From Pseudomonas lalucatii (lineage in GTDB: Bacteria > Pseudomonadota > Gammaproteobacteria > Pseudomonadales > Pseudomonadaceae), in contig NZ_JADPMV010000001.1 of assembly GCF_018398425.1 (NCBI RefSeq), forward strand, positions 372,001-436,000: a stretch of 64,000 nucleotides of DNA, in the 5' to 3' direction. Shown one piece after another: positions 58,394-64,000 of this stretch. The position numbers were made by a program, and so were the translations under genes. A model generated the notes under the pieces. It saw nothing but the letters and a program-made list of their open reading frames with translations, was not told the DNA's origin and made no database searches. Numbering within the stretch: position 1 is the stretch's first letter; every line of letters begins with the position of its first letter.

Positions 58394-59002
58394 TCAAGTC
58401 GGCCGTTGCAGGCTGAACAGATCGCGGGTGCGGGTGTAGGAGCTGCCGCCCAGGCGGCCGACCAGGTCCAGCCTGGCCGCATCCACGCGGCCCTGCTCGT
58501 TCAGCACGGCGTCGTCGATATGGGCCAGCAACACCCGGGCGAAGATCAGGTGGCAGTTGGGTTGCTCCCGTGGATAGGGCATGGCCTCGGCCAGGGCGCA
58601 CTCGAAGGTCACCACCGCGCCGCAGACCCTGGGCGGGCGCACCCTGGTGGAGGGCTCGCTGGCGATCCCGCAGTGCTCGAACTCGCTGATGCCGTGGGCC
58701 AGCATCGCCGCGCTGGCGTTCATGGCCTCGGCATGGGCGAAGGACACCAGCTGGATCACCAGCTCGCCGGTGGCCTGCACGTTGCGCAGGGTGTCTTTCA
58801 GGCTGCCGTCGTCGCGACTGCCGACATTGACCATCAGGGTCGGCGGCTGATCGCTGATCACCTGGAAGAAGCTGAAGGGCGCCAGGTTGCTGACGCCCTC
58901 GGCCGACAGGCTGGACACCCAGGCGATCGGTCGCGGCGTCACCGTGGACGCCAGCCAGCGATAGGCCTCCAGCGGCGACAGCTGGGCGAAATCCAGCAGC
59001 AT
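58394..59002 (-). CDS. Flavin reductase-like (FMN-binding split barrel) protein
   Basis: 202 residues from the ATG at 59002, which overlaps the preceding stop by one base (TGATG). Family blocks: STVTPRPIAWVSSLSAEGVSNLAPFSFFQVISDQPPTLMVNVG and HAEAMNASAAMLAHGISEF, then VTFECALAE. It is of the DUF447/flavin reductase-like type that binds FMN and may reduce flavins with NAD(P)H. The biological partner is unknown. It is cotranscribed with the small lipoprotein gene upstream. Confidence 0.9.
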   Translation of the reverse strand: MLLDFAQLSPLEAYRWLASTVTPRPIAWVSSLSAEGVSNLAPFSFFQVISDQPPTLMVNVGSRDDGSLKDTLRNVQATGELVIQLVSFAHAEAMNASAAMLAHGISEFEHCGIASEPSTRVRPPRVCGAVVTFECALAEAMPYPREQPNCHLIFARVLLAHIDDAVLNEQGRVDAARLDLVGRLGGSSYTRTRDLFSLQRPT

Positions 59003-59280
59003 CAGCGCCCGGCCCGCGATTCGCGGATATAGAAGCGCGCCCGCTCCGACTTGCTGGTGCAGCCCTCGTAGGCCTCGAACTGCTGCTGGGTCTTGGCCGC
59101 GGTCAGCAACGACAGGGCCTTGGAGTAGCTGACGGTGCCGGCAAAGCCTTCTGCCTTGGCCAGATCCAGCTCTTGCCAGGCGGCATCCAGCTGACTGGCG
59201 CAACTGTCGCGGTAGGCCGTCTTGCCGGCACAACCGGCCAGCACCAGGGCAATCATAGGTAGACAGATCCAGGCTTTCAT
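59002..59280 (-). CDS. Small lipoprotein of unknown function
   Basis: 92 residues from the ATG at 59280. The lipoprotein signal MKAWICLPMIALVLAGCAG has lipobox LAGC. The mature helical part (AWQELDLAKAEGFAGTVSYSKALSLLTAAKTQQQFEAYEGCTSKSERARFYI) has two further Cys that may pair. It resembles small conserved pseudomonad lipoproteins next to mnmH-selD. Function unknown. Confidence 0.82.
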   Translation of the reverse strand: MKAWICLPMIALVLAGCAGKTAYRDSCASQLDAAWQELDLAKAEGFAGTVSYSKALSLLTAAKTQQQFEAYEGCTSKSERARFYIRESRAGR

Positions 59281-59364
59281 TGCGCACACTCCCTCAAAAC
59301 GACAAAAGATCAGGAAACAATTGACACGATTATGACGGCCGGACCCGGAAAAAGTGCCTGAACC

Positions 59365-60465
59365 TCAGCGCTCGGCCCGCTGGCGGAGGTACTCCAGCAC
59401 TGCCGCCTGCTCGCCGACGAATTCGATTCGCCCGGCCTTGTTCTCGCGCTGGTAGGCGTACATCGGGTCGTAGTACTCCACCAGCAGCGCCTCGATCCAG
59501 CCGCGATGCAGGTCGACCGCGCCGCGGCGCTCCTGCTCCAGCAGGGCCTGGTCCATGATCGCCGCCAGGCGCTGGTAGCGTTCACCGCCCAGGCGCTTGA
59601 GGATGTTCGCCAGGCTCTGCTGCAGGCGCTCGGCGAAGGCCTTGAAGCCGGCCTCCGGCCCCAGCTGCTCGACGAACTCGGCGCACAGGTCGGTCACGTA
59701 GTCCTTGAGGATACGCTCGGTGCGGCCGGCCAGGCTGTCTTCCAGCCACACCAGCGGGAAGTCCTGCATGCCCTGATACAGCTCCAGCGGCAGCGAACAG
59801 CGACCGATCAGCCGTCCCTCGTCCTCGAGGACGAACTGCTGGTGGCCCGCCGCGCGCTTTCTCAGGAGGTCGATAGCCAGGGCGTTCTCGAAGTCGATCT
59901 GTGCCGGCTGTCCGGTGGCGCGCTTGCCGAAGCTGGAGCCGCGGTGGTTGGCGTGGCCCTCCAGGTCCAGGCTGTTGTCCAGCTGGGCGATAACCTCGGT
60001 CTTGCCGGTGCCGGTCATGCCGCCGACCAGGATGAACTGGCACTGGGCCTGCGCCTGCTCGGTGGTGTCGATGAGGAAGCTGCGCATCGCCTTGTAGCCG
60101 CCGAGCACCCGCGGGTAGTCGATGCCCGCCTCGCTCTTGAGCCACTGCTGGACGATCTGCGAGCGCAGGCCGCCACGAAAGCAGTACAGGTAGCCGTCCG
60201 GGTTGGCCTCGGCGAAGGCCGCCCAGGCGGCGATGCGCTCGGCCTTGAGCGGGCCGCTGACCAGCTGATGGCCCAGCTCGATCGCCGCCTGCTGGCCCTG
60301 CTGCTTGTAGCAGGTGCCGACCCTCTGCCGCTCGCTATCGTCCATCAACGGCAGGTTGACCACCCCGGGGAAGGCGCCCTTGGCGAACTCCACCGGTGCC
60401 CGGGCATCCATCATCGGCACGCCGTCGAGAAACAGCCGCCGATAGTCGCTGGTGTTGTCGCGCAT
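59365..60465 (-). CDS. mnmH: tRNA 2-selenouridine synthase
   Basis: 366 residues. The N-terminal rhodanese domain has the reactive Cys in [12 protein letters not shown]; the C-terminal P-loop domain has [12 protein letters not shown]. The enzyme replaces sulfur of 2-thiouridine by selenium at the wobble position of Lys, Glu and Gln tRNAs, using selenophosphate from SelD. The start overlaps the selD stop by one base (TGATG), coupling donor and user. Confidence 0.97.
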   Translation of the reverse strand: MRDNTSDYRRLFLDGVPMMDARAPVEFAKGAFPGVVNLPLMDDSERQRVGTCYKQQGQQAAIELGHQLVSGPLKAERIAAWAAFAEANPDGYLYCFRGGLRSQIVQQWLKSEAGIDYPRVLGGYKAMRSFLIDTTEQAQAQCQFILVGGMTGTGKTEVIAQLDNSLDLEGHANHRGSSFGKRATGQPAQIDFENALAIDLLRKRAAGHQQFVLEDEGRLIGRCSLPLELYQGMQDFPLVWLEDSLAGRTERILKDYVTDLCAEFVEQLGPEAGFKAFAERLQQSLANILKRLGGERYQRLAAIMDQALLEQERRGAVDLHRGWIEALLVEYYDPMYAYQRENKAGRIEFVGEQAAVLEYLRQRAER

Positions 60466-61499
60466 CAGAGCACCTCGACTGCGTAATCCTGGCGTTCGAG
60501 CAGCTCGCCGATCGGCTCGAGCAGCAGCCCCAGTTCGGCGGCGGCGGACAGGAACTGCGCCTCGCCCTCCGGCGTCACCGCGATCAGCAGGCCGCCGCTG
60601 GTCTGCGGGTCGCACAGCAGCAGCTTGTGCAGCTCGGCCATCGGCGCGATCTTGTCGCCGTAGCTGTCGAAGTTGCGCAGGGTGCCGCCGGGCACGCAGC
60701 CCTGCTCCAGGTAATACTCGACGCTGGCCAGACGCGGCACCTTGGCGAACTCGATCCGCGCGCTCAGGCCGCTGCCGTCGGCCATCTCGACCAGATGGCC
60801 GAGCAGGCCGAAGCCGGTGACGTCGGTCATCGCCGCCACCCCCTCGAGCTTGCCGAAGCGGCTGCCGGGCTTGTTCAGGGTGCACATCCAGTCCCGCGCC
60901 AGGCCGATGTCCTCGGCGCGCAACTTGGCCTGCTTCTCCGCGGTGGTGAGAATGCCGATGCCCAGCGGCTTGCTCAGGTACAGCTTGCAGCCGGCGCTGG
61001 CGCTGTCGTTGCGCTTCATGTGGCGCTTTTCCACCAGGCCGGTGACCGCCAGGCCGAAGATCGGCTCCGGGGCATCGATGGAGTGCCCGCCCGCCAGGGG
61101 AATGCCGGCCTCGTCACACACCGCGCGGCCGCCGCGAATCACCTCGCGCGCCACCTCCGGCGCCAGCACGTTGACCGGCCAGCCGAGGATGGCGATGGCC
61201 ATCAGCGGGTCGCCGCCCATGGCGTAGATATCGCTGATCGCGTTGGTCGCGGCAATCCGGCCGAAATCGTAGGGGTCGTCGACGATCGGCATGAAGAAGT
61301 CGGTGGTGGACACCACCCCGCGCTCGCCATCGATAGCGTAGACCGCGGCATCGTCGCGCGAGGCGTTGCCCACCCACAGCCTGGGGTCGAGGTGCTGCGC
61401 GCCGCTGCCGGCGAGTATCACTTCCAGCACCTTGGGGGAAATCTTGCAGCCACAGCCGGCACCGTGGCTGTACTGGGTCAAACGAATGGGCGCGCTCAT
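60465..61499 (-). CDS. selD: Selenide, water dikinase
   Basis: 344 residues. It makes selenophosphate from selenide and ATP. The N-terminal catalytic segment is [12 protein letters not shown] with ordinary Cys (not selenocysteine) at the active position; [30 protein letters not shown] and [10 protein letters not shown] bind ATP and Mg2+. No selA/selB or Sec-tRNA gene is in the window. The cell at least uses selenium for tRNA modification through MnmH. Confidence 0.97.
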   Translation of the reverse strand: MSAPIRLTQYSHGAGCGCKISPKVLEVILAGSGAQHLDPRLWVGNASRDDAAVYAIDGERGVVSTTDFFMPIVDDPYDFGRIAATNAISDIYAMGGDPLMAIAILGWPVNVLAPEVAREVIRGGRAVCDEAGIPLAGGHSIDAPEPIFGLAVTGLVEKRHMKRNDSASAGCKLYLSKPLGIGILTTAEKQAKLRAEDIGLARDWMCTLNKPGSRFGKLEGVAAMTDVTGFGLLGHLVEMADGSGLSARIEFAKVPRLASVEYYLEQGCVPGGTLRNFDSYGDKIAPMAELHKLLLCDPQTSGGLLIAVTPEGEAQFLSAAAELGLLLEPIGELLERQDYAVEVL

Positions 61500-61610
61500 G
61501 GCATCTCACTAATCGGGTCGACAGGCGGCGGCATTCTAGCAAAAGCCATCTTGGCGGCGGCCATCGGCGCGCGTATGTTGATAAAACAATGCGTTACGGG
61601 GGATAGCGAG

Positions 61611-62633
61611 ATGACTAAGCGAGTGGCGCTGGTCTTGGGGGCCGGGGGTGCGCGGGGCTATGCGCATATCGGGGTGATCGAGGAACTGGAGGCCCGCGGC
61701 TACGAGATCGCCTGTATCGCCGGCTGTTCCATGGGGGCCGTGGTTGGTGGCATCTATGCCGCCGGCAAGCTCAAGGAGTACCGTGACTGGACCCAGAGCC
61801 TGGACTATCTGGACGTGTTGCGCCTGCTCGACGTGAGCTTCCGTCTCGGCGCCATTCGCGGCGAACGGGTCTTCGGCCATATTCGCGAGATCATCGGCGA
61901 GATCGACATCGAGGACTTGCCGATCCCCTTCACCGCCGTGGCCACCGACCTGACCAACCAGCAGGAGATCTGGTTCCAGGAGGGCTGCCTGCACCAGGCC
62001 ATGCGCGCCTCGGCGGCCATCCCCAGCCTGTTCACCCCGGTGATCCAGGGCAAACGCATGCTGGTCGACGGCGGCCTGCTCAATCCGCTGCCGATCGTGC
62101 CCGTGGTGTCCAGCCACTGCGACCTGATCGTCGCGGTCAACCTCAACTCGACCAACCAGAAGCACTACGAGCTGCCGGTGATAGAGCGGCCGCTGGCACT
62201 CAAGGGGCGTTTCGACCAGATGATGACGTCGCTCGGCTCGCACCTGCCCTCCTTCCGCCGCAAGAATGGCGACGACGACGATGAGCTGCTGCTCCTGGAG
62301 GACCCCACGGACGCCCGGGCAGCGAACCAGACGGCACACCGCCAGCCCGCCGCCGAGGCGGAAAGCCCCGCTGCGACCAAGTCCGCCAGCGGCTCGCGGG
62401 TCGCCGACATGAGCGGCCCGGCGTCCCTGCTGGAGCTGATCAATCAGAGCTTCGAGGTCATGCAGACGTCCCTGGCGCAGTACAAGATTGCCGGCTATCC
62501 GCCGGACATCCTGGTCAACGTGCCCCGCCGCGCCTGCCGCTTCTTCGAGTTCTACAAGGCTCCGGAGCTGATCATGCTCGGCCAGCTGATCGCCCGCGAA
62601 GCCCTGGACAAGTACGAACGCGGGGATAGCTGA
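61611..62633 (+). CDS. Patatin-like phospholipase (RssA-like)
   Basis: 340 residues from the ATG at 61611. Patatin motifs: glycine-rich oxyanion block GAGGARGYAHIGV, nucleophile elbow GCSMGAVVGG (Ser), and VDGGLLNPLP with the catalytic Asp of the DGG motif. A low-complexity, Asp/Ala/Pro/Ser-rich linker (about 225-270) separates a C-terminal helical segment. There is no signal peptide. It probably hydrolyses phospholipids or is a regulator; the substrate is unknown. It is divergent from selD. Confidence 0.9.
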   Translation: MTKRVALVLGAGGARGYAHIGVIEELEARGYEIACIAGCSMGAVVGGIYAAGKLKEYRDWTQSLDYLDVLRLLDVSFRLGAIRGERVFGHIREIIGEIDIEDLPIPFTAVATDLTNQQEIWFQEGCLHQAMRASAAIPSLFTPVIQGKRMLVDGGLLNPLPIVPVVSSHCDLIVAVNLNSTNQKHYELPVIERPLALKGRFDQMMTSLGSHLPSFRRKNGDDDDELLLLEDPTDARAANQTAHRQPAAEAESPAATKSASGSRVADMSGPASLLELINQSFEVMQTSLAQYKIAGYPPDILVNVPRRACRFFEFYKAPELIMLGQLIAREALDKYERGDS

Positions 62634-62644
62634 GGCCGTCGCGG

Positions 62645-63727
62645 CTACAGGTTCAGCCCGGCGGGCGGCCCCTCGCCCGGTGCGGCCGGGGGCGGCGCCT
62701 TGTTCGCCACCCAGTCGCTGAGCAGGCTGTAGGCCACGGCCAGCACCGTGGGGCCGAGAAACAGGCCCATGAAGCCGAAGGCCAGGATGCCGCCGAACAC
62801 GCCGAGCAGCACCACCACCAGCGGCAGGTTGCCGCCGCGGCTGATCAGATAGGGCTTGAGGATGTTGTCCACCCCACTGATCACGAAGAAGCCCCAGATG
62901 CCGAGGAAGACGGCAAAACCGTAGTCACCCTGGCTGATCAGCCAGGCCGTGGCCGGCAGCCAGACCAGCGGCGGCCCCATGGGGATCAGGCTGAGCACGA
63001 AGGTGACGATGCCCAACAGCAGGGCGCCCGGCACCCCGGCGATGTAGAACCCTATCATCGCCAGCAGGCCCTGCGCCGCCGCGGTACCGATCACCCCGTT
63101 GACCACCCGCTGCACGGTCCCGGCGACCAGCTCCAGGTAATGGTCGGCACGGGCGCCGATCAGGCGGTCGAGCAGGCTGTGGACGAAGGCCGCCAGGCGC
63201 GGCCCGTCACGGTAGAAGAAGAACACCAGGACCAGGCTCAGGGCCAGCTCCAGCACCCCGCCGCCGATCTGCGCGCTGCGCGCCAGCAACCAGTTGCCGA
63301 CCTGGCCCAGGTAGGGACGCAGGGTGGCGAAGAATGCCGAACCCTGTTGATCGACGGTCTGCCAAGCCGACACCAGGGACTCGCCGACCAGCGGCAAGGC
63401 CGCCAGCCAGGTCGGTGGGGGCGGCAGCCCCTCGACCTGAAAGCCCTTGACCAGGGCCGTGGCGTCTCGCACGTGATCGGCCAGGTTGAAGCCCAGCAGC
63501 ACCAACGGCACGGCCACCAGGACGATCCAGCCGAAGGTCAGCAAGGCGGCTGCCGTGGCCTGTCGACCGTTCAGCCAGCGGGTCAGCAGGCGCATCAGCG
63601 GCCAACTGGCAAAGGCCAGCACCGCGGCCCAGAACAGCGCCGACCAGAAGGGTGCGAGCACCCAGAGGCTGGCGCCCAGCAGCCCGAGGAGCAGGATCTG
63701 CACCAGCAGGCGGTCGTTATTGAGCAT
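62645..63727 (-). CDS. AI-2E family transporter (YdiK/PerM-like)
   Basis: 360 residues with about eight membrane helices, a soluble loop in the middle and the family signature at the C-terminal half (FVLSLIPMGPPLVWLPA, GVDNILKPYLISRGGNLPLVVVLLGVFGGILAFGFMGLFLGPTVLAV). The substrate of most members is not known; some export AI-2 and others act as Na+/H+ antiporters. It is convergent with the patatin-like gene. Confidence 0.93.
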   Translation of the reverse strand: MLNNDRLLVQILLLGLLGASLWVLAPFWSALFWAAVLAFASWPLMRLLTRWLNGRQATAAALLTFGWIVLVAVPLVLLGFNLADHVRDATALVKGFQVEGLPPPPTWLAALPLVGESLVSAWQTVDQQGSAFFATLRPYLGQVGNWLLARSAQIGGGVLELALSLVLVFFFYRDGPRLAAFVHSLLDRLIGARADHYLELVAGTVQRVVNGVIGTAAAQGLLAMIGFYIAGVPGALLLGIVTFVLSLIPMGPPLVWLPATAWLISQGDYGFAVFLGIWGFFVISGVDNILKPYLISRGGNLPLVVVLLGVFGGILAFGFMGLFLGPTVLAVAYSLLSDWVANKAPPPAAPGEGPPAGLNL

Positions 63728-63864
63728 TCGCGAGGCTCCGCAAGAAGAAGATTCACCATTCAGGGCCGGCGATCGCGGCGCAGGCGACAGCGGGAACAGG
63801 CATGCCCGGCCGAGCCGGACACCGGCACGTCACTCGAGCCCGGGCCGCGCCCGGACCCGACTCG

Positions 63865-64000
63865 CTAACGCAGCACGCTGATGCGCAGGCCCGGCACCGC
63901 GCTATCGCCCAGCTCCAGGCGCGCGGCACGCACCCGTTGCTCGACCAAAGCCTCACGCCAGGCCTCGGCCTGGGCACCGGCGAGGCTGACGCGTAGGGTG
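63865..64000 (-). CDS. C-terminal end of an unidentified protein (cut by window end)
   Basis: The frame ends at a TAG (63865-63867) and runs out of the window; the last 44 residues include WREALVEQRVRAARLELGDSAVPGLRISVLR. Codon use is typical of the neighbourhood. Too short to name. Confidence 0.55.
   Translation of the reverse strand, partial: TLRVSLAGAQAEAWREALVEQRVRAARLELGDSAVPGLRISVLR

Noticed and set aside
58181..58400. Forward frame with RRLLAPMHVTLDDNP as a possible short gene or relic
   Set aside because: No ribosome site, no family match, and it runs into the antisense strand of the flavin reductase gene.
60465..61499. Selenocysteine-containing SelD
   Set aside because: The active-site codon is an ordinary Cys codon; no in-frame TGA is present in the segment.

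Overview
The window is a high-GC chromosomal segment of a Pseudomonas-type gammaproteobacterium. The evidence is the gacA-uvrC-pgsA-tRNA(Gly, Cys) order followed by tRNA-Leu, the complete five-step histidine utilisation (hut) locus with its HutC repressor, the oprI lipoprotein gene beside an L,D-transpeptidase, the lipase/foldase pair, and the cysB neighbourhood. Several runs match, from memory, the gene order around PA1641-PA1646, PA1750-PA1754 and PA2853-PA2875 of P. aeruginosa. No prophage, CRISPR array or intact insertion sequence was seen, so this is mostly core genome with a few accessory and decayed spots.

Layout: (1) 1-471, the N-terminal part of a CapA-like protein. (2) 1037-5434, an unusual cluster of repeat-rich exported proteins: a Gly-rich protein with about ten 11-residue Ala/Asp/Arg repeats, a DUF6502-like cytosolic protein, a DUF5666-type protein with Gly repeats and a charged tail, and a small outer-membrane beta-barrel. 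This is the best candidate for an undescribed system. (3) 5647-14288, the hut locus: hutD, the hutU-H-I-G operon, hutF and divergent hutC, with three related palindromes that look like HutC operators. (4) 14347-19551, gorA with a TRIC channel and a glyoxalase-fold gene, a second VOC gene, galU and ugd. (5) 19740-20127, the frameshifted tail of an HD-GYP protein. (6) 20153-24031, three tRNAs, pgsA, uvrC and gacA. (7) 24292-28968, two paralogous Tat-exported multicopper oxidases flanking a Sco copper chaperone, followed upstream by an integrase remnant. (8) 29979-36916, ybiT, cysB, a universal stress protein, a 5'-nucleotidase, a gutted panE, a thioredoxin-like gene, a PilZ gene, DAHP synthase and an acetyltransferase. 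(9) 36937-48611, an unknown membrane-anchored protein, oprI, L,D-transpeptidase, tesA, an ABC ATPase with a damaged permease, greB, thpR, lipase, foldase and DoxX. (10) 48731-56000, a MltF-like lytic transglycosylase, tatD, a thioesterase and the moxR-DUF58-tgpA operon. (11) 56085-64000, a chemoreceptor, a flavin reductase, a small lipoprotein, mnmH-selD, a patatin-like protein, an AI-2E family transporter and the tail of a truncated gene.

How genes work together: histidine is degraded by HutH, HutU, HutI, HutF and HutG under HutC control. The Sco protein probably helps load copper into the two oxidases. SelD makes selenophosphate for MnmH. LifO folds the lipase, whose promoter carries a sigma-54 signature. 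The L,D-transpeptidase may attach the OprI lysine to peptidoglycan. Gene decay is visible at 19.7 kb (HD-GYP), 29.7 kb (integrase), 34.4 kb (panE) and 42.8-43.2 kb (permease, with a frameshift plus a 132-bp tandem duplication).
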